From the NCBI RefSeq assembly GCF_024297185.1, contig NZ_JANCTD010000001.1, positions 62,001 through 126,000 of the forward strand: 64,000 bases of DNA, read 5' to 3'. The DNA comes from Lewinella sp. JB7 (GTDB lineage: Bacteria; Bacteroidota; Bacteroidia; Chitinophagales; Saprospiraceae). Under the pieces are notes generated by a model, which was not told the DNA's origin, searched no databases, and saw only the letters and a list, made by a program, of their open reading frames with translations. The first letter of the stretch is position 1. Every line of letters starts with the position of its first letter. This document shows positions 17,676-27,800 of this stretch, piece by piece. Made by a program: the position numbers and the translations under genes.

Positions 17676-18984
17676 TGCCCGCCAGCGCACTATTGCCGGT
17701 GGTGACGAGCGTCAGAAATTTATCTGAGGAGGCGAACAGCCGGAAGCGCCCGGGGCTGGCGTAGAGGTGAAGGCCCACGTCGGTCCGAATATCCGGGCGG
17801 TGGTTCACGTTTACCCCGAGTCGCAGCCAGTCGAGTACCGCGTAGCGGCCCATCACCGCGAAGGCCGGAACGGTCTGCCCCAAACGTTGTTCCAGTACGA
17901 CGAGCGCTCCGGCGGACATGCGGTCGGTAATTTCGTATTCGCCCCCGAGGTAAACGGTAGTACCGATCTCGGAGCGGTAGGCCGCCGATACTTGCTCCGG
18001 CTCGAAGGAAAGCGTGAGGCTGTCGACGGCGGCTTCCAGGGAAATGGAATCCCGCAGCAGATCGTCGAGCAGATCGAGTCCGCTGAAGGTGCGGGTTCCG
18101 GAAAACCGGAGCGTCGTGATGTCCTCGGTCCAGTCGATCGCCGCTCCGATATCGGTAATCGATGCGTTCAGACGAAGCCGATCCAGGTTTACCGCAACGC
18201 CCAGGTCAACGGCCAGCCCGTTGTCGGGGGTGAACAGGTCGCCGGGGTGAAGGCGACTGGGGTTGTACTCCAGACCGGGATTGCTGAGGCTTTCGTAGGT
18301 GAGGGCCCGCACGGTATTCAGGGTAAGGTTTTGCTCCACGGTCAGGCCGAAGTTGGCCGCGTCCGTCGTCAGGCGCAGGCTGCTTCCCTCGGCAATCTGG
18401 ATGCTCGATACTCCGGCCAGGTACTTGATCCGCCCGGCCAGCGCGATCTTATCGGAGACGGCATAACTTAATCCGAGTCCGATCTCCTGAAAACTGATCA
18501 CTTCCCCCCGGGGGGCAATGTCGCTCGTGCGGCCGATGAAGGGGGCGTTGCCGAGCGCCAGCAGGTCAACGAGTGATTTGGGATACTCCGCGTCGCCCTG
18601 CACCCGCAGCCGGTGGTAGGCACTGAATCCGAATCGCCCCCGCCGTACGGCGGCCCCGAGCGTTTCGATGGAGTAGACATTCTGGACGCCGTTGCTTTCG
18701 CCGGCGAGTAGCGACCAGGTATCGAGTTGTAGAACTCGCTGGCCATTGATCTGGGCGAAGATGTCGTCGTAGTCTACGTTCTCCAGCCGCAGGTCATTAG
18801 CCACGCCGGGAAGGCCCAGAGTCGTGGTCGTGGGGAGGAAGTGCACCATCGCCGGATTATGGTACGTCGACTGCCAGCTTCCCGACAGCAGGGGAGCGGT
18901 CAGGTTCTGCGCCGATAGGGTGCCCGCCGTCAGGAAAACCGAAGCGATCAGGAGGGGTAAAAAGCGAGTGAAGAGTATTCCCAT
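17611..18984 (-). CDS. DUF5723-type outer-membrane beta-barrel protein
   Basis: A 457-residue exported protein with a signal peptide (1-25, ending LSAQ). The mature start with SGSWQSTYHNPAMV and repeated amphipathic beta strands are typical of Bacteroidota DUF5723/PorP-like barrels. No function is established for DUF5723. It is the second gene of a leftward operon, starting one base after the stop of the preceding lipoprotein gene. Its 3' end overlaps mscL tail to tail. Confidence 0.72.
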   Translation of the reverse strand: MGILFTRFLPLLIASVFLTAGTLSAQNLTAPLLSGSWQSTYHNPAMVHFLPTTTTLGLPGVANDLRLENVDYDDIFAQINGQRVLQLDTWSLLAGESNGVQNVYSIETLGAAVRRGRFGFSAYHRLRVQGDAEYPKSLVDLLALGNAPFIGRTSDIAPRGEVISFQEIGLGLSYAVSDKIALAGRIKYLAGVSSIQIAEGSSLRLTTDAANFGLTVEQNLTLNTVRALTYESLSNPGLEYNPSRLHPGDLFTPDNGLAVDLGVAVNLDRLRLNASITDIGAAIDWTEDITTLRFSGTRTFSGLDLLDDLLRDSISLEAAVDSLTLSFEPEQVSAAYRSEIGTTVYLGGEYEITDRMSAGALVVLEQRLGQTVPAFAVMGRYAVLDWLRLGVNVNHRPDIRTDVGLHLYASPGRFRLFASSDKFLTLVTTGNSALAGIRLGAALTLGSPIRSTSSFLP

Positions 18985-18985
18985 G

Positions 18986-20524
18986 CTAGGGGTTATTAAC
19001 GGTCAGCCGGACACCGACGCGTATCCGCAGATCCTGGTCGTTCGTGATCCGGACATTTGTCGTGGCGGGGGAGGGGGTGGCGAAGGCGGTCTGCAGAATG
19101 AGTTGGTTCGCTTCCCGGAGCCGCTCCAGGCGGTCGCCGGTGAAGGTGATATCGGTGGTCGTTTGTCGGCTTTCCGTAGGATTACCGGCCGTATCGACCG
19201 GACTGGCGCTGACGACGAGCAGGGCACCGTCGGTCAGGTCCACCAGGGCATTCCCCCGGGCGTCGACGAACGTACCGATAACGGAAAGATCGAGGGGCAG
19301 GTTGTTGTCGGTGGTAATGCGGAAGGTCGCCGCGCTTACGTCGCCGTACTTGTCCCCGAGATCCAGCGGGAAGCTGTCGCGTACCGTAAAGTCGCTTGCC
19401 GATCCGTAGGTAGGCAATTCGACCTCCAGGGTGGCGGTATAGGTACTGGTGTCGGCCAGAAAGCCGGTGATCCCGGCGTCGGCGTCGGGATTGAGCAGGG
19501 CCCCGATCCGGTAGTGCAGGGCCACGGGATTCGCGGAAATCAGATCCAGTACGTTGCTGTTACGCTCGTCGATGAGGTAGGTGGTGTAGGCGTTTTCGCC
19601 CTCCGTCGTGGGATAGTCGAACGGAAAGCCGTTGGTAACGACTTCCCCGGTCACGTCGATCCGCTCCCCCGTCACGGTGGTTACGTAAAGCTCCTCGATG
19701 GCCGCGCGGGAGGGCACTCCGAAGCCGTTTCTGACCTCCACCCGGATGAGGGGGTTGACGAAACTAACCGATCCGCTGACGTAATTCTTGAAGAAATCGA
19801 TCTCCAGTACGTCGCTCACGCCCGGGTAGGTGGAACGGCCGAAGTACCCCTCGATGTAGGAAAATTCGAGATTGGACAGTGCCGTCACGGTCCCCGGGGC
19901 TGGTTCCAGCGGCGTGCCGTCGAGATCGTTGATGGCGTAGTTGATGAGCAGCGAGTCGGAGGAGAAGTCGAGGGCGTAGCCCGCGAAGTCGAGGGGGTTG
20001 GCGGCGTTGCTCAGGAGCGGTGGGGTGCCGTTCCCGGTGTGGGCGGGGAGTTCGCCGGTGACCCGGAAAGCTTCTCCGCCACGAGTAGCGTTCGGGATTT
20101 CCAGGGTGATGCGGACGGGACGGTCGTAGGTATTGGGCAGGTAATAGGTGAATTGTCCGCGACGGACCCGCAATTCGTCGAGAGAGATGTCCGCGGGGAG
20201 GGGAAAGGGCAGGGCTTCCCGGCGGCGCGTGATCGGCAGGGGTATACCGCGGCCGAGGGCAGCAAGTTGGTTAAATAACGGTCCGCTCGTCACCGGGGGG
20301 ACCGTATCGATGTAGTGAAACCGCAACAGGCCGTCGGGATCGATGGTCAGGGTGACGCGCTCGTCGACGATACCGGTCAGTTCGGGCAGGGCGGTGCGGC
20401 TGTCGACCAGGGGAATAGCGTACTCGGCGCGGTGGCGCACCGCATCCGGTTCCAGGATGATTTCCAGGCCATGGTCGCAGCCGGTCGCGAACGCGCAGCA
20501 GATCAGAAGTAGCAATAGGCGCAT
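18986..20524 (-). CDS. Large surface or periplasmic lipoprotein, unknown function
   Basis: A 512-residue lipoprotein: signal peptide with lipobox FATGC (C16) followed by DHGLEI. The rest is predicted beta-rich with repeated short strands and many Asp/Thr residues; no catalytic motif is visible. ATG 20524 was chosen because it begins the signal peptide; an in-frame start further upstream would add about 31 non-signal residues. It forms a two-gene operon with the DUF5723 barrel, suggesting they form one outer-membrane assembly. Confidence 0.7.
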   Translation of the reverse strand: MRLLLLLICCAFATGCDHGLEIILEPDAVRHRAEYAIPLVDSRTALPELTGIVDERVTLTIDPDGLLRFHYIDTVPPVTSGPLFNQLAALGRGIPLPITRRREALPFPLPADISLDELRVRRGQFTYYLPNTYDRPVRITLEIPNATRGGEAFRVTGELPAHTGNGTPPLLSNAANPLDFAGYALDFSSDSLLINYAINDLDGTPLEPAPGTVTALSNLEFSYIEGYFGRSTYPGVSDVLEIDFFKNYVSGSVSFVNPLIRVEVRNGFGVPSRAAIEELYVTTVTGERIDVTGEVVTNGFPFDYPTTEGENAYTTYLIDERNSNVLDLISANPVALHYRIGALLNPDADAGITGFLADTSTYTATLEVELPTYGSASDFTVRDSFPLDLGDKYGDVSAATFRITTDNNLPLDLSVIGTFVDARGNALVDLTDGALLVVSASPVDTAGNPTESRQTTTDITFTGDRLERLREANQLILQTAFATPSPATTNVRITNDQDLRIRVGVRLTVNNP

Positions 20525-20580
20525 ACACGGGGATTGATTTGGGAACGGATGAAGACGGGGCGGATAATAAGTTGACCGGA

Positions 20581-20612
20581 TTTGGCATTCCATATAGGCG
20601 ACGTTACCTTCG
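20581..20612 (+). promoter_or_regulatory. Promoter of the DUF5706 gene
   Basis: TTTG (20581-20584) and TACCTTCG (20605-20612) are 20 bases apart, close to the -33 TTTG / -7 TANNTTTG pattern. Transcription would start near 20619, supporting ATG 20642 over TTG 20582 as the start. Confidence 0.5.
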
Positions 20613-20641
20613 ATCAAATCGCCCGGCCAAAAACGAGTTTC

Positions 20642-21859
20642 ATGACCACTGGACGTTTCAGTGCATTACACATTAGCCACCTGGCCGATCAGGCGGAGCG
20701 GTTCATGCTGACGTCCTATGAACGTCTGCCCCGCTCCCTGGTATTGCACAACGACAGTTGGGCACTGTCGCTGGCCGCACATTCCCTGGAAATCGCCCTG
20801 CGGCGACCGGGCGTTTCCCCCGACCTTCCCCACCTGGCCCGGACGGTCGCGTTTCTGGAGGCCTGTCGCTACTGGGGTCCCGGCAGTGAACTCCGTCGGT
20901 GGAACGAAGTGGCCCAGGAGTTTCGCGACTGGACGGGCCCCGACTACCTGAACCTACAGCTCACTCTCGCTACCGTGCTCCCGGAAGGAAGCTCCAGTCT
21001 CCGGGCCGAGGTCGCCGACGTGCTCTATGATGCCCAGCTTGCCCAGCGACTGCTCAGCGGATCGGAGGGGGCCGAACTGACCTGGCTCGAAAATCGCTAC
21101 GCCCTGGACACCGGCCTCGGCCCACGGCGCAGTATGAACCGGACCGATGCCCTTTCCCACTACCTGAACGAACTGCGGCAGGCCCGCTTCCGCGACGGTG
21201 AACTGCGGCGGCGGTACCAGCATACCCACAGTGCCGTACTGCTGGACCTGCAAAAACTGGTCGACCGCCTCGAAAAGAAAGAACCCCGGCAGCCCCTGCA
21301 GGAAGTGGAGGGGGAAGAAACGCGACATAGCCTCAACGGCGTGGAGAGCGGCCCCACCCGACAGGCAACCCAGACCTACTTCCGGACCGTGTTCCGCAAC
21401 CTCATTCAGCTCAAGCAAATGGCCGATCAGAAGGCCGCCATCATGGTCAGCGTGAACGCCCTGCTGATCGGTGCCCTGATCACCTTCGTGACTTACCGGA
21501 ACTGGGCCCAGTCACGCCCCGAGATTTTGCTGCCGGTGGTGATCTTTATTGCCTGTGCTCTGGCCAGCCTCGTGTATGCTCTCCTGTCTTCCCGGCCCAA
21601 CCGTCGGGTGGGCGAAGAAGACAACCTGGCCTTCTACGGCACGGTGAGTAAACTGGACCGGGAAGAGTTCATTCGCCGTATGGAGGGAACCTTACTGGAG
21701 CCCGATGCGCTGTACGGCAATCTGCTGAGCGACCTGCACGGATTGGGTACGACGATCGACCGCAAGTACGGCCTGCTGCGGGTCTCCTATACGATCTTTC
21801 TGATCGGGCTGGCCGTAAGCACTTTGCTGGTCGTCGCGATCGTGTTCTTCCTGAAGTAG
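20642..21859 (+). CDS. DUF5706 (Pycsar-effector-type) membrane protein with degenerate HD-like N-terminus
   Basis: A 405-residue protein. The C-terminal part (about 245-405) has an amphipathic helix and three membrane helices with QMADQKAAIMVSVNALLIG, the pattern of DUF5706/PycTM, the membrane effector domain of Pycsar anti-phage systems. The N-terminal 120 residues are helical and align by eye with the HD domain often fused to DUF5706 in Bacteroidota (LHNDSWALSL where HN..HT..V is usual; FLEACRY where FHDTGY is usual), but the metal ligands are missing. No nucleotide cyclase is adjacent, so a defence role is only possible. Its stop is 8 bases from the convergent neighbour. Confidence 0.7.
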   Translation: MTTGRFSALHISHLADQAERFMLTSYERLPRSLVLHNDSWALSLAAHSLEIALRRPGVSPDLPHLARTVAFLEACRYWGPGSELRRWNEVAQEFRDWTGPDYLNLQLTLATVLPEGSSSLRAEVADVLYDAQLAQRLLSGSEGAELTWLENRYALDTGLGPRRSMNRTDALSHYLNELRQARFRDGELRRRYQHTHSAVLLDLQKLVDRLEKKEPRQPLQEVEGEETRHSLNGVESGPTRQATQTYFRTVFRNLIQLKQMADQKAAIMVSVNALLIGALITFVTYRNWAQSRPEILLPVVIFIACALASLVYALLSSRPNRRVGEEDNLAFYGTVSKLDREEFIRRMEGTLLEPDALYGNLLSDLHGLGTTIDRKYGLLRVSYTIFLIGLAVSTLLVVAIVFFLK

Positions 21860-21867
21860 GGCGGCAG

Positions 21868-22668
21868 CTAGTTTTTGCCTTTCTGCTCCTCTTCGTTGGG
21901 TTCCGGAGCTTCCCCCTCGGCTTCCAGCTGGGCGGCCTTTTCCTCTTCCTTGCGTTTGCTCACTTTATTGAGCAGAATGGCGGCCTTGATGAGGAAGTCG
22001 TCGTGGCACATCGTGTACTCATTGAAGACCATGAGCAGGCGGGCGGCGTCAAAGGCGGCGGTGCCGGGAATGATCTGGCGGGCGGCGATGGGGTGCAGCC
22101 AGTACTCCAGGTTGTTGGAGCGGAGGTAGGACCGATCGGTATTGAAGTTGATGACCTTGGCCAGCTTATTGAGGCTGAAGAGGTAGTCGGTTTCCCGGTT
22201 CAGGTCTTTCTGGATGTCGATGATGTTCGTGTAGTCGAAGCGGACGCCGCTGCGCTCGCAGAGGAAGATGTCGCGGCGGCCGTCGAAGACGATCATGTCC
22301 TGGAACCGGTACTTATGCAGGTTCTTGTTCAGGAAGTTCCGGATGGCATTCTTGGTGGAGCGCAGGTTGCGGAAGGCAAACTGCAGGTCGTTTTCGCTGA
22401 GGCGGAAATCATCGTGGTAGGGGTAACGGCGATTGGTGCGCATGTTGAGCACCTCCCGTACGCGGCGCACGGTGTGTCCGAGTTCATCCGTCTCGGCGTA
22501 TACGTCTACGATATCGACATTGGCCTGGTTGATCCAGCTTTCGAGGAAAATCTTGTTGGACCCGCGCTCGAAAACCAGCAGGGCGATCTCACTGATCGCG
22601 TAAAAGTTAGGATATCCGCCGTATATGTTCCCGTACTTAAGTTCTAAAAAGGCGATGTTCTCGTTCAC
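21868..22668 (-). CDS. Unknown protein, possibly an inactive DEDD-exonuclease fold
   Basis: A 266-residue soluble protein starting at GTG 22668. The N-terminus (IAFLELKYGNIYG…ISEIALLVFERG) has the spacing of Exo I of DEDD 3'-5' exonucleases, but the usual first Asp of the DxE pair is Leu. A later DGRRDIFLCERSG…IIDIQKDL could correspond to Exo II. If so, the active site is degenerate. The last 40 residues are Lys/Glu-rich and probably disordered. The fold assignment is weak; the protein is otherwise unrecognised. Confidence 0.55.
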   Translation of the reverse strand: MNENIAFLELKYGNIYGGYPNFYAISEIALLVFERGSNKIFLESWINQANVDIVDVYAETDELGHTVRRVREVLNMRTNRRYPYHDDFRLSENDLQFAFRNLRSTKNAIRNFLNKNLHKYRFQDMIVFDGRRDIFLCERSGVRFDYTNIIDIQKDLNRETDYLFSLNKLAKVINFNTDRSYLRSNNLEYWLHPIAARQIIPGTAAFDAARLLMVFNEYTMCHDDFLIKAAILLNKVSKRKEEEKAAQLEAEGEAPEPNEEEQKGKN

Positions 22669-22794
22669 GGCTCAGGGTTAATGCAGTAAAAAATGGGGTT
22701 TCGGTATGCAGAACAGAATTCAAAAGCAAGCCAGTATCAAAGATAACGATTTTTACCTGGAGTTGCCCGCTCCTTGGCTCTTCGAGTGGGCGTT

Positions 22795-22816
22795 GCTCCC
22801 GCGTCCGCGCCGCCCG
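22795..22816 (+). repeat. Dispersed GC-rich element
   Basis: Reads GCTCCCGCGTCCGCGCCGCC, a slightly longer variant with an insertion, in the gap between two leftward genes. Confidence 0.45.
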
Positions 22817-22827
22817 CAATTGCTTCC

Positions 22828-23952
22828 TTAGGTTTGCTTTGCCACCAGGCGATCCGTGAGAAAGCGGCCGTCCTCGTAGATGAGCTTGTCGTCGGCGTAC
22901 ACCTTTCCTCCGGCCCGCATGTTGGCGATCATGTCCCAGTGCACCGCGCTTTCGTTCTTACCGCCGGCCTGGGCGTAGCTCTGGCCGATGGCCATGTGGA
23001 CCGTACCCCCGATCTTTTCGTCGAAGAGAATTTGCTTGGTGAAGCGGTCGATGTCGTAATTGGTGCCGATGGCCGCTTCCCCGAACCGCCGCGTCCCGGG
23101 GATCGCGAAGGTTTCGTCGAGGATGGTCTGGCCGCTGTCCGCCGTCCAGCGTTGTATCTCCCCGTCCTTCACCTCCAGCGTAACGCCGCGGACCTCCTCG
23201 CCGTTGCGGATGGCGGGGTAGTCGAAGTAGATGGTGCCGTTGACGCTGTCTTCCTCGGGGCTGGTATAGACTTCTCCACTGGGCATATTGGTCTGTCCGT
23301 CGCTGTTGATCCAGCTGCGGCCCCGGGTGGTAAAGCTGATGTCGCTGCGATCGTTGACGTACCGGAAGCTCGTGCAGCTGTTCAGGTGATCGACTACGGC
23401 CTGCTGGCGTTCGCGGACACCGAGCCAGGCGGCGCGTGGGTCGTCCTGGTCCAGCTTGCAGGCGCGAAAGACGAAATCGGCGTATTCCTGTTCCGCCATG
23501 CCGGCTTCCGCGGCGAGGGCAGGGGTGGGGAAGATGCACATGCTTCGTTTGAGGCGGCGGTCAGCGGTGCGGGCGAAGTAGGTCTGGTGCAACCGCCGGG
23601 ATGCTTCCCGGCGAGCGGCCTGGAGCTCGGGTGCCGGAGCGGGCTGCCGTAGATCGAAGGGAGCCATGACGTTGATGTAGGCCTCGAATTCGTTGATCGC
23701 CTTGCTGTACAGCGTGGGTAAGTAGGCGAACTGATCGGGACTGCCGTAGTCCCTCAGGGCTTCCTCCTGCCCGCGGGTCGCCAGCGAGAACTCGCAGTGG
23801 CCGCCGGCCTTCAGGGCTTCGCGGTAAATGGCGGTGACGAGGGGTTCAGCCAGGGTGGTCGAGCTTACGAACAAGCGCTCTCCGGCCTGTAGGCTGACGC
23901 AGTAGTTGACGAGGAGGTGGGCGTATTTGCCGTAGTCGTCGGGAGAATTCAT
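22828..23952 (-). CDS. M29-family metallo-aminopeptidase
   Basis: A 374-residue cytosolic aminopeptidase of the AmpS/PepS/aminopeptidase-T family. Conserved blocks are NMPSGEVYTSPEEDSVNG, the metal-binding RRFGEAAIGTNYDI, and HMAIGQSYAQAGGKNES followed by HWDMI. These include the Glu, His and Asp ligands of the two-metal site. It probably removes N-terminal residues from peptides. ATG 23952 (MNSPDDYGKYA) matches the family start; an upstream in-frame start is less likely. Transcribed leftward from the edge of the long AT-rich gap. Confidence 0.88.
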   Translation of the reverse strand: MNSPDDYGKYAHLLVNYCVSLQAGERLFVSSTTLAEPLVTAIYREALKAGGHCEFSLATRGQEEALRDYGSPDQFAYLPTLYSKAINEFEAYINVMAPFDLRQPAPAPELQAARREASRRLHQTYFARTADRRLKRSMCIFPTPALAAEAGMAEQEYADFVFRACKLDQDDPRAAWLGVRERQQAVVDHLNSCTSFRYVNDRSDISFTTRGRSWINSDGQTNMPSGEVYTSPEEDSVNGTIYFDYPAIRNGEEVRGVTLEVKDGEIQRWTADSGQTILDETFAIPGTRRFGEAAIGTNYDIDRFTKQILFDEKIGGTVHMAIGQSYAQAGGKNESAVHWDMIANMRAGGKVYADDKLIYEDGRFLTDRLVAKQT

Positions 23953-24383
23953 GGGTGGTAGATTGACGTGGCGTAAAGGTCGGTTGCCCCCGCCTTTATT
24001 TAGCAATGTCCTGCGGATCGGTGGGGCGGTTTGCCGCGATTCCGGGGTTCGGACTGGAAAAATTATGTCGGCACCCGTACGGAAATCAGGGCCGCGGAAA
24101 GGTCCGCCGGCTCGGCGCGGAGGCGGCAGTGGTCAGGGTAATACACGAAACATTTCATTACGTGTTCGGACAAAATAGATAAATATGTAATTATGTGAGT
24201 CGGTACTTCACAAATTGCCGGATAAGCCACGCATATAATATATAAATCTCCACCGGGGGGAATAATTGACAATATTATGCTCAAATCCTCGACGGATAGG
24301 TATGCTCGGCTATGAAAATGATTACACACCATATGTGAAAAATATATACTCTTGGCCCTGAAATGCTTACTTTTTGAACAATT

Positions 24384-24414
24384 AAAAAAATTGTCCATTA
24401 GGGCAATTTTTTTT
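24384..24414. terminator. Bidirectional terminator-like hairpin
   Basis: AAAAAAATTGTCC pairs with GGGCAATTTTTTT across a 4-base loop (ATTA), with one G-U pair, giving A and T runs on both sides. Neither flanking annotated gene ends here. Confidence 0.6.
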
Positions 24415-24420
24415 CCAAGA

Positions 24421-24454
24421 TTTTGGAAAACAGTCCAACAATGCTGTAGATTTG
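24421..24454 (+). promoter_or_regulatory. Candidate promoter upstream of the LamG gene
   Basis: TTTTGG (24421-24426) and TAGATTTG (24447-24454) are 20 bases apart, a full match to the phylum's -33/-7 pattern. It would give a leader of about 375 bases for the LamG gene. Confidence 0.55.
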
Positions 24455-24835
24455 CGGTATACGTATATGTTGCTTTTTTATTGTGTATTAGCATTAGCCG
24501 TATGGCCGCCTAAGTTGCGACGATACGCCGTAGCGATTTTTCAATAGTACGCCACGCTATTCAACAATGCATTCCGTTATGTACGAATGCATGTTGGTAA
24601 GTGTCCGGTTTGTTTGATTGTCACCAATACAGTTAGTATACCAATCCCAGCGTACACCTGAACCCCGAAGATTAACTATTTGTACGCAAACTCTACCATT
24701 TACACTATCCACGTTTCCTGGAGCTTATAGCTTCGACTCATCCCTACGGAAGACACTAGGCTTATTATGCCTTATTGATTTGAATTCCCAGGATTGATCG
24801 GACCTGCCATGTCTACAGGGACCAAAATTTACACT

Positions 24836-27800
24836 ATGAACAGAAAGTTTACCTTAATTATCGTGCTATTCCTATGCCTATGCGGCACGTACCGCGCGTA
24901 CGGGCAGGCGGGGACCGCGCTTAAATTTAACGGGGGAAGCGAGCACGTCGACCTCCCCGATATGCCATTCGCCCAGAATTCTCCCTATACCGTAGAGGGT
25001 TGGGCGCGGATCAACAATGGCAGCCTCGCCGGAGGGCAGGTCATTGCCGATTTTTACCCGACCGCTTCTTCCTCACTGGGGACCAACGGTAACTTCATTT
25101 ATCTTGATATCCTTGAGAGCGGTAAGTTGCGGTACCTTCACCGGCCCAGTGGCAGCAATAATGGAGGGGATCAACTAACTTCAACGACCAGCCTCGCTAA
25201 TAACACCTGGTTTCACTACGCGGCTACTTACGATAGTAAGGGGACAATGTCCCTGTACATCAACGGCGTACTAGAAGCTCAGAAGCTGGGTACGACGCCT
25301 ACTTACGTTCCCGAAATGGTGGACGGTCGCCTCGGCAACCTCCATTCGGACGGTTCGCGTAAACTGAAGGGAACCCTGGACGAACTCCGCCTCTGGTCCC
25401 GCGCGCTCGACGCCACCGACATTGAGGCCCACTACCAGAAATCGTTCTCTGACCCCACGACCCCGGCCGCTCCGACGACCTGTCTGGCCGCCTACTACAA
25501 ATTCAACGCGGGCTCCGGTACCTCGGCCGCCGATGCCTCCGGTAATGGGTACACGGGGTCGGTGATCGGAACCAACAATTCCAACTGGGTCACCTCCGGC
25601 GCCGGAGTGACCGCCCAGGCCGCGCCCGCCTGTAGTACGCTGGGTACCTCCACGAACTACGCCCTGGACTTCGACGGGACGAACGATTACGTCGCGATTC
25701 CCACCCTGGCGAGTTTCGAAAACTCCACCTTTACGGTAGAAAGTTGGTTCGCTACCGCGGCGACCACTAGTGGCGTGTTATTCGAAGCCTTTGAGAACAG
25801 CTCTTCCGCATATCTATCTATTGAGACTCAGGCATCCGGAATTCTCCGGGTGGTCTACCGACCCAATGGGGGCAATGCCGGTGGTATCCAACTCTTGTCC
25901 ACGTCAGCCGTAAATACCGGTACTTGGAAGCACGTTGCGGTTGTACTGAACATCAACAACACGCTTTCCCTCTACATCGACGGGGTCGAGCAGGCTACCT
26001 CGGGTACCATGTCCCGCATTACCGACGCCACGGTGAACGCCTCTATCGGGCGCCGGAGCAACGGGGCTGTACACTTCAACGGCAAGATCGACGAGCTCCG
26101 CATCTGGTCCCGGGGACTGGCCGCCGAAGACATCCTGGCGCACTACGACGACTCGTTTACGGACGCGGAGAACATCGCGAACTGCCTGGAGGTATACTAC
26201 GACTTCGAGGACTCCTTCGGTACATCCGTAACGGATCGTACGACCAACGGCAATACCGGTACGCTGACCAACATGGACAACGCCGACTGGATCGTCTCCG
26301 GTGCCGGCGCCACCGCGGCCACCGCACCGAATTGCGCCGACCTGGGCGGCGACGTGAACTACGCCCTGAATTTTGACGGCGTCAACGAACAGGTTCTCCT
26401 ACCCGTGCTGAACACCTTCGACAATTCGACCTTCACCGTGGAGAGCTGGTTCCGCACTGAACCCGGTATCGCTTCGGGGGTACTCTTCGACGCGTTCGAA
26501 CTGTCCGGACCGGACGGAACGACTTTAACGGGTAACTACATTACGATCCAGATCACCACTGCCGGAAAACTGCAACTGACCTACCGCTCACCCGCCAGCA
26601 GTGCCGGGGGGCAGGGGCTAATCTCGACGACGAGCGTAAATACGGGGAGCTGGTTCCACTATGCGGTGGTACTTAATCCCGATCACACCCTTTCGCTGTA
26701 CATCAACGGAGTGGAGGAAGACACCTCTACGGGAACCGTTTCCCTGATCGACGACAATTCCGTCTACGCTAAACTCGGCGCACTCAGTAACAATACGCGC
26801 TACCTCGCCGGACAAATGGACGAAGTCCGCCTCTGGTCCCGCGCACTGGCCGCCGAGGATGTGATCGATCTCTACGACGATTCCTTCACCAACGCGCCCA
26901 GCGCCGGCGAGTGTCTGGACGTGTACTACCAGTTCGAGGAATCGCTCGGCAGCACCGCGACCGACGCTTCCGGCAACAACAACGACGGATCGCTCCTCAA
27001 TATGGAGGACAACGACTACGTCCTATCCGGTGCTAGCGTGACGGCGGTGAACGCGCCCGACTGTGCCACCCTGAGCGGTGATATCGACTATGCCCTGAAT
27101 TTCGACGGCGTCAACGACTACGTGGAACTGCCGACGCTCACCTTCCTGGCCAATACCGGCTTTTCCGTGCAGGGATGGTTCCGTACCGACCCCAACGTGA
27201 ACGGGGTACTCTTCGAGCTTTTCCCCGTCGGCGGAACGGATGGGAAAAACTATATGAGCGTACAGACGCTTACCGACGGCAGGCTGGTCGCGAATTACCG
27301 GTCGCCCGCAAACAACGCCGGAGGTCCCGCTCTCTTTAGCTCGTCCTCGCCCGTGGTCTCGCTGGCGGATGGTAACTGGCACCACTACACCGTGGTCCTG
27401 AGGGAAGACCTGAAAATGTTCTCCCTGTACGTGGACGGTGTTCTCGCAAGCGAATCGGCAGCTAATTACCAACCCCTTCCGGGAGATGTCAGCGCTACCA
27501 TCGGTCGCCTCAGCAGTGGCGGCACCGGCAGCCGCTACTTCTCGGGAGAGATCGACGAAACGCGGGTGTGGTACAGCGCGCTTAAGCCCGCCGGCGTCGC
27601 CGAGACGTACAATAAAACGTACACCAACTCCGGCGAAACCGCCGCTTGCCTGGGCGCTTACTACCGCTTCGAGGAGTCCATCGGTACGGCCGCCGTCGAC
27701 GCGACGGGCAACGGCAACGACGGTACCCTCAACAACATGAGCAACAACGACTACGTACTGTCGGGAGCTCCGGTCACGTCGCAACCCTCCGTAGCGTGCT

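Larger units (their letters stand above)
23953..24835. other. AT-rich 880-bp gap between divergent genes
   Basis: No convincing gene. From about 24170 the base composition becomes clearly AT-rich, unlike the GC-rich surroundings. It contains a strong terminator-like hairpin (24384-24414) and a good promoter candidate (24421-24454). A leftward reading frame of about 140 codons inside it has no recognisable content and atypical composition, so it was not called. The region may hold a small RNA, a long leader of the LamG gene, or acquired DNA. Confidence 0.5.

Noticed and set aside
24063-24494. A leftward 143-codon gene in the AT-rich gap
   Set aside because: It crosses the terminator-like hairpin, has no recognised domain and reads like translated AT-rich noncoding DNA.
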